Assembly (NCBI GenBank): GCA_904394975.1 | Contig: CAJFNQ010000033.1 | Location: 1 to 25,908, forward strand | From: Metaruminococcus_A gallistercoris | GTDB lineage: Bacteria > Bacillota > Clostridia > Oscillospirales > Ruminococcaceae | Direction: 5' to 3' | Length of the DNA: 25,908 nucleotides | Shown here: one piece after another, positions 7,503 to 12,291 of the stretch | Layout: each line of letters starts with the position of its first letter | How positions within the stretch are numbered: the stretch's first letter is position 1 | Notes under the pieces: generated by a model | What the model saw: the letters and a program-made list of their open reading frames with translations, nothing else | The model's database searches: none | Told to the model about the DNA's origin: nothing | Translations under genes and position numbers: made by a program

Positions 7503-7720
7503 TAAAGGCTTGCGTTATCTGTGGAGCGGAAATTGAATCTATAAACAGAAGGCTTACTTGCCCTAAAGAGTGCTCAAAAATGCTCAAGGCTCAAGGAGCA
7601 AATGAAAGAAAGCGACATCGGCCAGCCGGCCAAAACATGAAAGAAATAGAGCGTATTTGCGTTGAAGCAAAGCAAGCTGGTATGAGCTACGGAAACTATG
7701 TGGCGAGGAATGAGGCATGA
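7499..7720 (+). CDS. Small zinc-ribbon-like protein, 73 aa
   Basis: ATG 7499 overlaps the preceding stop (ATGA). The N-terminus MIKACVICGAEIESINRRLTC with CxxC...CxxxC (C5, C8, C21, C25) looks like a small treble-clef or zinc-ribbon DNA-binding unit. The C-terminus has a basic linker and an EAKQAGMSYGNYVA helix, seen in many small early phage proteins of Clostridia. An upstream in-frame ATG at 7418 would overlap the previous gene more and lacks a ribosome site. Function unknown; early-region regulator or accessory factor by position. Confidence 0.65.
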   Translation: MIKACVICGAEIESINRRLTCPKECSKMLKAQGANERKRHRPAGQNMKEIERICVEAKQAGMSYGNYVARNEA

Positions 7721-8337
7721 AAATATTAGTAGCATGTGAAGAAAGCCAGGCTGTTTGTAAAGAGATGAGAAAACTAGGCCACGAGGCATATTCATGCGAC
7801 ATTATTCCATGTTCCGGAGGGCATCCGGAATGGCATATCCAGGCAGACGCACTTGAATTGTTAAAAATGAAATGGGATATGATTATTGCTTTCCCGCCTT
7901 GTACTTATCTTACCAACGCAGGAGCAGTAAGAATGAGAGTAAACGGAGAAATTGTGAAAGAGCGGTACGAAAAAGCAATGCTGGCAAAAAAATTTTTCAT
8001 GAATTTTCTGAATGCAGATTGCTCAAAAATTGCAGTAGAAAACCCTACGCCTATGAAAATTGTAGGGCTTCCACCATATAGTCAGGTTATTCAGCCTTAT
8101 GAGTTTGGGCATCCATACAGTAAACGCACATGCCTTTGGCTAAAAGGGTTGCCGCCTCTATTCCCGACTGGTGTATTAGCATACCATGAGCCTTATGTAA
8201 ACGGAGGTTGTAAAGATGCAAAAGGAAACTACAGAAAATTTCAAGGTCGTAAAGAAAGAGACCCTAAAATACGTGCAAAGACATTTCCTGGAATTGCGAA
8301 AGCAATGGCGGAACAATGGGCGGGTGAATGCAAATGA
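7717..8337 (+). CDS. DNA cytosine-specific (C5-type) methyltransferase, compact
   Basis: A 206-aa product, ATGA-coupled to the previous gene. The motifs visible are a SAM-binding-like start MKILVACEESQAV, an acidic 'DALELL' segment, the catalytic PPC loop FPPCTYLT (Cys62, motif IV), and VENP (Glu108-Asn109, the motif VI ENV equivalent). A KRTCLWLKGLPPLFPT segment resembles the region before the target-recognition part. At 206 aa it is shorter than most host C5 methyltransferases (300-450 aa) and has little room for a target-recognition domain, as is common in phage versions. It may protect phage DNA from host restriction or modify it. Activity is inferred from motifs only. Confidence 0.8.
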   Translation: MKILVACEESQAVCKEMRKLGHEAYSCDIIPCSGGHPEWHIQADALELLKMKWDMIIAFPPCTYLTNAGAVRMRVNGEIVKERYEKAMLAKKFFMNFLNADCSKIAVENPTPMKIVGLPPYSQVIQPYEFGHPYSKRTCLWLKGLPPLFPTGVLAYHEPYVNGGCKDAKGNYRKFQGRKERDPKIRAKTFPGIAKAMAEQWAGECK

Positions 8338-8636
8338 AATCATATATCATCAGAAGTAAAGATCGTAAACGAATAGATCAATATGCCGAGCGTCAGACTG
8401 AGATTATGCAACAGACATACATCAACCTGATTCTGAAGCTCAACGCTATTGTTCTGCATGACCTGTACGGGTTCGGAAAAGACCGGTTTGCAAAGGTGCT
8501 TTGCACATTCACGAAATATCTGGAAGAAATCGGGCTTGAATACGGCCTTGACTGCGTGATGGTAAAGCTCAACGATGAACTGCGCAAAATCGGGATCGTG
8601 GACAAAGACGGAAACTGGAATTTTGAGGAGGAATAA
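8334..8636 (+). CDS. Hypothetical phage protein, 100 aa
   Basis: ATG 8334 overlaps the methyltransferase stop (ATGA), with GGGTGA 8 bases upstream; ATG 8328 is two codons earlier and less well placed. The protein is mostly helical (MKSYIIRSKDRKRIDQYAERQTEIMQQTY at the N-terminus, written here only by its first part MKSYIIRSKDRKR) and ends in an acidic DGNWNFEEE tail. No domain recognised. Embedded in the early accessory operon with short gaps on both sides. Confidence 0.65.
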   Translation: MKSYIIRSKDRKRIDQYAERQTEIMQQTYINLILKLNAIVLHDLYGFGKDRFAKVLCTFTKYLEEIGLEYGLDCVMVKLNDELRKIGIVDKDGNWNFEEE

Positions 8637-8638
8637 AA

Positions 8639-9052
8639 ATGCCATTGCTCAATTATACAACAAAAGTCGATGTGTATACGACTTTAGGCCAAATACAAGG
8701 TCAACTGGTAAAGCACGGAGCGAAAAAAAATATGCAGGACTATGACGATAATGGACATATTTCCGCTGTATGCTTTGCTATTGATACCCCTACCGGTGTT
8801 AGAGGAATAAAATTGCCCGTAAATGTAGAAGCAGTTCACTCTGTGCTATTAAAGCAAAAAGTAAAATGTGATTATGAGCAAGCAGAACGAGTAGCATGGA
8901 GGATATTAAAAGATTGGGTTGAAGCACAAATGGCTATTTTAGAAAGCCAAATGGTAGAAATGGACGAAATATTTTTACCGTATATGATAAACAACTCAGG
9001 GCAAACACTTTTTGAAGCGTATAGAAGCAATCAGTTGCTTTTGGAGGATTGA
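8639..9052 (+). CDS. Hypothetical phage protein, 137 aa
   Basis: ATG 8639 follows GAGGAGGAATAAAA. The N-terminus MPLLNYTTKVDVYTTLGQIQ followed by LVKHGAKKN, a beta-rich middle (ISAVCFAIDTPTGVRGIKLP) and a Trp-containing amphipathic helix (ERVAWRILKDWVEAQMAIL) match a widespread but unnamed family of early genes in Firmicutes phages. No catalytic motif visible. Base composition is more AT-rich here than in the replication operon. Confidence 0.7.
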   Translation: MPLLNYTTKVDVYTTLGQIQGQLVKHGAKKNMQDYDDNGHISAVCFAIDTPTGVRGIKLPVNVEAVHSVLLKQKVKCDYEQAERVAWRILKDWVEAQMAILESQMVEMDEIFLPYMINNSGQTLFEAYRSNQLLLED

Positions 9053-9055
9053 AAA

Positions 9056-9241
9056 ATGAAAGGCTTAATGAATATTTTCAAATCAATATGCACATTTGCG
9101 GCAATGATTTTTATTGCATTGAGAGCTTGTGAGGTAATTTCATGGGATTGGTATTTGGTGCTTTCCCCTTACATTATTTATGACATAGTGGCTATACTTT
9201 CTTTTGCAATAAAGGGGGCTGTAATCCATGACAGACCTTGA
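9056..9241 (+). CDS. Small membrane protein, 61 aa
   Basis: ATG 9056 follows TTGGAGGATTG. Two hydrophobic segments (about residues 10-25 and 33-54) separated by a short polar turn (CEVISWD) suggest a two-pass membrane protein with a basic N-terminus (MKGLMNIFKS). No family recognised. It overlaps the Lar-like gene by 14 bases. Accessory protein of unknown function; superinfection-exclusion type roles are possible for such small phage membrane proteins, but nothing here shows it. Confidence 0.6.
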   Translation: MKGLMNIFKSICTFAAMIFIALRACEVISWDWYLVLSPYIIYDIVAILSFAIKGAVIHDRP

Positions 9242-9611
9242 ACGTCGTGCATTATTAGGCGATAAACAAGCGCAGGAAGAGTGTACGAAAAAAGGAATCG
9301 TGTTGCCGTGCCCGTTTTGTGGGAGAGAAGTAGAAATAATTGGAGTAAACAATAGGAACCCATTTACAGTATGGTGTGATAGTTGTGGTTTAGAATTTGG
9401 AATTGAAAAAGACTACTATTATTACCAAATTCTTGAAGCATGGAACACCCGCTCTGCCCCTCCGAGTGGACGATGCGGAAAATGCAAACATTCATGGAAC
9501 CAAGACGAATACGGATACATCAACTGCACGAATTTGCATGTCATAATGAAACAAGACGATTTCTGCAGCTTGTTTGAGCATAAGGAGACGAAATTAAATG
9601 AAAAGTTTTAA
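9228..9611 (+). CDS. Lar-like double zinc-ribbon protein
   Basis: A 127-aa product with AAAGGGGGC upstream of ATG 9228. The first ribbon is CPFCG (C28, C31) with CDSCG (C50, C53), followed by the EAWNTR ending typical of Lar restriction-alleviation proteins (PF14354). A second Cys set, C83, C86, C100 and C113 (CGKCKHS...C...FCSLFE), forms an added C-terminal ribbon. Lar of Rac prophage modulates type I restriction; most phage Lar-like proteins have only this fold in common with it. Co-location with a DNA methyltransferase makes an anti-restriction theme plausible but not shown. Confidence 0.75.
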   Translation: MTDLERRALLGDKQAQEECTKKGIVLPCPFCGREVEIIGVNNRNPFTVWCDSCGLEFGIEKDYYYYQILEAWNTRSAPPSGRCGKCKHSWNQDEYGYINCTNLHVIMKQDDFCSLFEHKETKLNEKF

Positions 9612-9957
9612 CGAACTGTATGACCAGAACGGTAAATATATTACAGATGCAAAATACAAAGCGATTTTAAAACTTGATTCTATGCTTACAAAAGCAGGAA
9701 TACCACATACTTGTAAAAAAATTATGGATGGTTGGCAAGTAATTTATCCGGAACCCGGCGAAAATCGCATAGCGGATGCCATTGAACATTCTGGCAGTTA
9801 TGGAAACGAAGAAGACCTTATTGAAATCATGGGATTGCTTACACCGGAAGAATTAGAAAATGACAGAGTTCTTGGATACTTAACCGCTGAAAACGTTTTT
9901 AAAAGAATAAAATCTCATTGGGAAGGGAGCGCCAATGATGGAATGGATCAGCGTTAA
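9598..9957 (+). CDS. Hypothetical phage protein, 119 aa
   Basis: ATG 9598 follows AAGGAGACGAAATTA and overlaps the previous gene by 14 bases. The protein has a short helical N-terminus (MKSFNELYDQNGKYITDAKY), a beta segment with PHTCKKIMDGWQVIYP, and an acidic region GNEEDLIEIMGLLTPEELEN. No domain recognised. The C-terminus overlaps the DUF551 gene. Confidence 0.65.
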   Translation: MKSFNELYDQNGKYITDAKYKAILKLDSMLTKAGIPHTCKKIMDGWQVIYPEPGENRIADAIEHSGSYGNEEDLIEIMGLLTPEELENDRVLGYLTAENVFKRIKSHWEGSANDGMDQR

Positions 9958-10156
9958 AGATAGGCTTCCAAATGATGGTGAAGATATACTATGCTGGTAT
10001 GAATATTTTAGATATGGAAATTACAACTGTATGTACCAAACATATGGAATAGGCTACCAATACAACGGACATTGGGGCGGAGAAGTTTCAAAAGGGGTAA
10101 AAGCAAAGGTACTGGCATGGATGCCTTTGCCTGATCCTCCGGAGGAATACCGATGA
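9935..10156 (+). CDS. DUF551-family small protein
   Basis: A 73-aa product with GGGAAGGGAGC before ATG 9935; ATG 9938 is also possible. Starts MEWISVKDRLPNDGEDILCW after the first Met and ends VLAWMPLPDPPEE: the WISVxDRLP...V..WMPLPxPP signature of DUF551 (PF04448), a common early phage protein of unknown function with a small beta fold. It overlaps both neighbours by a few bases. Confidence 0.85.
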   Translation: MMEWISVKDRLPNDGEDILCWYEYFRYGNYNCMYQTYGIGYQYNGHWGGEVSKGVKAKVLAWMPLPDPPEEYR

Positions 10157-10386
10157 GCAGATACATAATCCAGCGGATTGAGTGTCAAAAGGTAGTCGAA
10201 GAATGGCGAACAGATTCTTCCAAGACAGCGGAAATGATATGGAGATCATGGTCGGAAGTCCCTACCCTTTATCCGCAGCTGATCGTAAACAGTGTCCCGC
10301 TCACCATCGGACAAGCGGAAAAACATTTTAAGGAGACAGCGAATGACAAATCAGGAAAAGAAAGAGCTGCTAAACGGCTATATTAA
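10153..10386 (+). CDS. Hypothetical small protein, 77 aa
   Basis: ATG 10153 overlaps the DUF551 stop (ATGA) and CCGGAGGAATACC lies upstream. Basic-aromatic composition, no recognised motif. The last 44 bases overlap the DUF1492 gene in another frame. The end may be imprecise in function, but coupling on the 5' side and the ribosome site support translation. Confidence 0.55.
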   Translation: MSRYIIQRIECQKVVEEWRTDSSKTAEMIWRSWSEVPTLYPQLIVNSVPLTIGQAEKHFKETANDKSGKERAAKRLY

Positions 10387-10786
10387 AGCGAAAAAACGTT
10401 TTGACCGGATTTCGGATACCATGCTTGAAGTTATGTCATACGCCACGAAAATCACCCCGCTTTTAAGCGATATGCCAAAAGGCGGTAACGGTTCCGGGAA
10501 CAAAATCGAACGTGCTATCGAGCGTTTGGACAGCCTTGCTGGTGATTTGGAAGAACAAGCCGTCAGGATGCGGGAATCAATGAAACAGGTTCAATCAGCA
10601 ATACAGACCGTACCGGATGAAACCTTACAACTTTTACTGGAACTGCGGTACATAAACGGCTATACATGGGAGCAGATTGCTGTGGAAATGGATTACAGCT
10701 ACCAATGGGTTTGCACACTACATGGCAGAGCCTTAAACCAATTAAATCCAAAACAGTTGATAGTAATTGATAATAACAAGTGCTAA
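10343..10786 (+). CDS. DUF1492 / sigma-70-region-4-like late regulator
   Basis: 147 aa from ATG 10343, chosen because AAGGAGA lies 8-14 bases upstream; the frame extends to 10292 without a ribosome site. Residues 1-90 are a conserved helical part (AKKRFDRISDTMLEVMSYAT, KGGNGSGNKIERAIERLDSL). Residues about 108-134 (TWEQIAVEMDYSYQWVCTLH) form a helix-turn-helix like sigma-70 region 4 or ArpU/RinA-type activators. The family closes the early operon just upstream of the terminase in many Gram-positive phages and is thought to switch on late genes. That role is inferred here from family and position. A promoter-like sequence overlaps its 3' end. Confidence 0.85.
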   Translation: MTNQEKKELLNGYIKAKKRFDRISDTMLEVMSYATKITPLLSDMPKGGNGSGNKIERAIERLDSLAGDLEEQAVRMRESMKQVQSAIQTVPDETLQLLLELRYINGYTWEQIAVEMDYSYQWVCTLHGRALNQLNPKQLIVIDNNKC

Positions 10787-10790
10787 AATG
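10757..10790 (+). promoter_or_regulatory. Candidate extended -10 promoter
   Basis: TGCTAAAAT at 10781-10789 is an extended -10 (TGnTAAAAT). Two TTGATA hexamers lie at 10757 and 10767, but neither is at the ideal 17-base spacing (21 and 11). It would fire into the structured gap before the terminase. Could be the late-region promoter activated by the DUF1492 protein. Weak evidence alone. Confidence 0.35.
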
Positions 10791-10847
10791 GTATCATAGA
10801 AAAAGATTACAAGAGGCATTTTCTCAACCTCCTTCTCCTATTCCCTT

Positions 10848-10871
10848 TGGTCGTTGGGGTTATAACGACCA
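10848..10871. repeat. Perfect inverted repeat, 8-bp arms
   Basis: TGGTCGTT at 10848-10855 and AACGACCA at 10864-10871 are exact reverse complements around an 8-base loop GGGGTTAT. No T-run follows, so it is more likely an operator or an RNA leader hairpin than a terminator. Confidence 0.6.
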
Positions 10872-10971
10872 CCAAACCCAATATGTTTTTATTTCTGCAA
10901 TGCAGGTTGGGAAAAGACACCGATATGAGTACCGTAAAACGGGATTCGGGTGGCGATGGGAACAGGACCAT

Positions 10972-11007
10972 AAAACAGCGCTCAGCAATTTAGCCGGGCG
11001 CTGTTTT
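10972..11007 (+). terminator. Hairpin with 10-bp stem, possible terminator
   Basis: AAAACAGCGC (10972-10981) pairs perfectly with GCGCTGTTTT (10998-11007) around a 16-base loop. The 3' arm ends in four T, followed by CATTTATG. It may stop transcription coming from the early operon or from the candidate promoter at 10784. The short T-run makes it a moderate terminator candidate. Confidence 0.5.
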
Positions 11008-11064
11008 CATTTATGCGATATGTGCAGGACACAAAGCGCCTGCGGCTGGGCGGCGGGATAAAAG

Positions 11065-11095
11065 AAAAAAGCCGGAGATTACTCACCGGCCTTTT
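11065..11095 (-). terminator. Terminator overlapping the stop of the RHH gene, possibly bidirectional
   Basis: GCCGG (11071-11075) pairs with CCGGC (11086-11090). On the minus strand the stem is followed by a run of six T (complement of 11065-11070); on the plus strand by CTTTT. The TAA of the minus-strand ribbon-helix-helix gene lies in the loop. It would end the minus-strand cassette and may also act on + strand transcripts. Confidence 0.7.
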
Positions 11096-11261
11096 GAATA
11101 TAGTCATCTACAAATTGGTTAATAACAGAATAAATGGAACTCCCGTTTTTTGAAACAGCTTCTTGAAAAGCCGCATATTTTTCTTCGCTCATCCAAACAC
11201 GAAGCTGCTTTTTGTTTTTTAAATATTTTTTTTGAGGAGCGTACTTTTCCGCTTCAGACAT
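11079..11261 (-). CDS. Ribbon-helix-helix DNA-binding protein, 60 aa
   Basis: A minus-strand gene starting at ATG 11261. This start is preferred over ATG 11267 because GGGG (11270-11273) sits 8 bases before it and it overlaps the preceding stop (ATGTCTGA). The protein has a basic N-terminal arm, a beta-strand QLRVWM (19-24), then two helices (about 25-37 and 41-56), the layout of Arc/CopG/MetJ ribbon-helix-helix repressors. It is the last gene of a three-gene minus-strand cassette and may autoregulate it through the palindrome in the cassette promoter. That link is inference. Confidence 0.75.
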   Translation of the reverse strand: MSEAEKYAPQKKYLKNKKQLRVWMSEEKYAAFQEAVSKNGSSIYSVINQFVDDYIQKAGE

Positions 11262-11427
11262 TTTCATTACCCCTTTTTACACAATGGATAATTTCAAATA
11301 AAACACTTACAAGCAGAATGGATGATATCCCGATCGAGAGTAAGCAGCAGGAAATGTCCCATTCAAACACAATGCCTATCACCAAGCTGATTGCGGTTGC
11401 AAACGCGAAAAAACGGCAACGATTCAT
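11254..11427 (-). CDS. Small two-helix membrane protein, 57 aa
   Basis: A minus-strand gene with start ATG at 11427, preceded by AGGAGG (complement of 11435-11440). Sequence begins MNRCRFFAFATAISLVIGIV and has two hydrophobic segments (about residues 5-21 and 28-48) separated by EWDISCC, with a basic C-terminus. Its last 8 bases overlap the start of the RHH gene, so the two are translationally coupled. No family recognised. As part of a self-contained counter-transcribed cassette it may act at the host membrane in the prophage state. Confidence 0.7.
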   Translation of the reverse strand: MNRCRFFAFATAISLVIGIVFEWDISCCLLSIGISSILLVSVLFEIIHCVKRGNENV

Positions 11428-11473
11428 TGAATAACCTCCTATTTTGTGATATACTATAAATACCCCAAAGGGG

Positions 11474-11493
11474 GGAGGGGCTTTCGCCCCTCC
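11474..11493. repeat. Perfect GC-rich hairpin with GAAA loop (on minus RNA)
   Basis: GGAGGGGC (11474-11481) and GCCCCTCC (11486-11493) are exact complements. On the minus-strand RNA the loop is a GAAA tetraloop closed by C-G. A second short palindrome (CCCCAAAGGGG) adjoins it at 11463-11473. No U-tract follows on the minus strand, so it looks like an mRNA stabiliser, processing or attenuation element between the 36-aa peptide and the membrane protein gene. Confidence 0.7.
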
Positions 11494-11499
11494 GGCTAT

Positions 11500-11610
11500 T
11501 TACTTGAAAAGATTTGCGATTGCTGTAATCAGAGTTGCTAGTGCGATAACAGCTTCAATTATCAGCTCTACAATCTTTTCGGTGGATAGCCTTTTCTTTT
11601 TCTTGCTCAA
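11500..11610 (-). CDS. 36-aa lysine-rich amphipathic/hydrophobic peptide (TTG start)
   Basis: A minus-strand ORF below the usual length cut-off. TTG start at 11610, preceded by GGGGGTG (complement of 11617-11623) at 6 bases. Begins MSKKKKRLSTEK, then an uninterrupted mostly hydrophobic helix IVELIIEAVIALATLITAIA to residue 34, ending NLFK. It is the first gene behind a perfect consensus promoter (11637-11665), which predicts strong expression when not repressed. The size, basic N-terminus and single hydrophobic helix resemble membrane-acting toxic or holin-like peptides of Firmicutes, but no specific family is recognised. An alternative start (ATG 11629) runs into a stop after five codons. 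Confidence 0.7.
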   Translation of the reverse strand: MSKKKKRLSTEKIVELIIEAVIALATLITAIANLFK

Positions 11611-11636
11611 CTTAATCACCCCCTTTCATTGTCTAT

Positions 11637-11665
11637 ATTATATCATATAGTACACTATATGTCAA
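11637..11665 (-). promoter_or_regulatory. Perfect sigma-A consensus promoter of the minus-strand cassette
   Basis: Read on the minus strand: TTGACA (complement of 11660-11665), a 17-base spacer, then TATAAT (complement of 11637-11642). Both hexamers match consensus exactly. Transcription would start near 11630, about 20 bases before the TTG start of the 36-aa peptide. Confidence 0.9.
11644..11661. promoter_or_regulatory. 18-bp palindromic operator inside the promoter spacer
   Basis: CATATAGTACACTATATG: 8-base arms (11644-11651, 11654-11661) are exact reverse complements around a 2-base centre. It fills the -35/-10 spacer and overlaps the edge of the -35 hexamer, so a bound protein would block RNA polymerase. 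The RHH protein of the same cassette, or the phage repressor, are the natural candidates. Confidence 0.75.
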
Positions 11666-11700
11666 TACTTTTTTCAAAAAGATTCAAATATTTTTTATCC

Positions 11701-11730
11701 GCTCATGCTGACCGCATGGGCTTTTTTATT
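11701..11730 (+). terminator. Rho-independent terminator upstream of terS
   Basis: GCTCATGC (11701-11708) pairs with GCATGGGC (11714-11721; one G-T wobble) around a 5-base loop, followed by six T (11722-11727). Classic intrinsic terminator on the + strand, lying between the minus-strand cassette promoter and the packaging genes. It would block early transcripts from entering the late operon unless antiterminated. Confidence 0.75.
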
Positions 11731-11740
11731 GAGGAAAACC

Positions 11741-11907
11741 ATGAAACGAAAGAAACAAAATGAAACGTGTATGAAAGCGTGTGGAACAACTTTAAGAAAT
11801 GCGGGAAGATGTTCTGCGTACTTCCGGTTTGCCGGGAGCGAAGAAATAAACGTGCCAAACATAAACTTGATCTGAACTCAAATGCGTACGGGAAAGCGGT
11901 GAAATAA
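11741..11907 (+). pseudogene. Small basic Cys-containing gene, probably frameshifted
   Basis: ATG 11741 has GAGG 6 bases upstream and opens MKRKKQNET, but this frame then ends at 11873-11875. The frame used from about 11770 on gives YESVWNNFKKCGKMFC, then VLPVCRERRNKRAKHK, ending NAYGKAVK with TAA at 11905-11907, a more protein-like basic product with three Cys. The two frames join perfectly if one GT of ACGTGTATG (near 11766-11770) is an extra dinucleotide, giving a ~54-aa protein just before terS. Alternatives: a 46-aa protein from GTG 11767 without a ribosome site, or the 44-aa ATG ORF. Uncertain. Confidence 0.4.
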
Positions 11908-11916
11908 GGTGATTCA

Positions 11917-12291
11917 GTGGCAAAAGGTAAATATGAATACTGGCTGACCGATGACGGGCTCACCCTTTTGGAAGGCTGGGCAAGAGAAGGGCTGACGAAC
12001 GAACAGATCGCTCACAACATGGGGATTTCTCTTACTACGCTGAAAACCTACCGGAATGTATATCCGTCCATTTCGGCTGCCCTAAAAAAAGGGAAAGAAG
12101 TGGTCGATTTTGAGGTAGAAAATGCGCTGCTTCAAAAGGCCTTGAACGGTGATACAACAGCACAGATCTTCTGGCTGAAAAACCGCCGGCCGGATAAATG
12201 GCGGGATAAGCCGAATGTTTCGGTCGACTTGAATCTTCCGGCAGAGAAAAAACTCGACAACATTTTGAGTCAATTAAGAGATGATGGGTAA
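11917..12291 (+). CDS. terS: Terminase small subunit
   Basis: A 124-aa product, GTG start at 11917 with AAGGTGAT upstream. The N-terminal half carries a helix-turn-helix (LTNEQIAHNMGISLTTLKTY, residues about 26-45) for recognition of the packaging site. The middle (FEVENALLQKALNGDTTAQI) is the oligomerisation core, and LKNRRPDKWRDK is the conserved motif of this TerS family. It overlaps terL (TAATG). It recognises phage DNA and feeds it to the large subunit. Confidence 0.9.
   Translation: MAKGKYEYWLTDDGLTLLEGWAREGLTNEQIAHNMGISLTTLKTYRNVYPSISAALKKGKEVVDFEVENALLQKALNGDTTAQIFWLKNRRPDKWRDKPNVSVDLNLPAEKKLDNILSQLRDDG

Larger units (their letters stand above)
10787..11064. other. Gene-poor structured leader region
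   Basis: About 280 bases between the DUF1492 gene and the minus-strand cassette. A + strand frame (10780-11061) stays open but has no ribosome site and no recognisable protein pattern, so it is not annotated as a gene. The region holds two clear inverted repeats (10848-10871 and 10972-11007) and a pyrimidine-rich anti-SD-like stretch (CCTCCTTCTCC near 10828). It looks like an RNA leader or regulatory spacer. Confidence 0.5.

Noticed and set aside
10780..11061. 93-aa + strand ORF
   Set aside because: No ribosome site, contains strong inverted repeats, no recognisable protein pattern.
11150..11434. 94-aa + strand ORF
   Set aside because: Shadow of the minus-strand RHH and membrane protein genes, which have ribosome sites and coupled starts.
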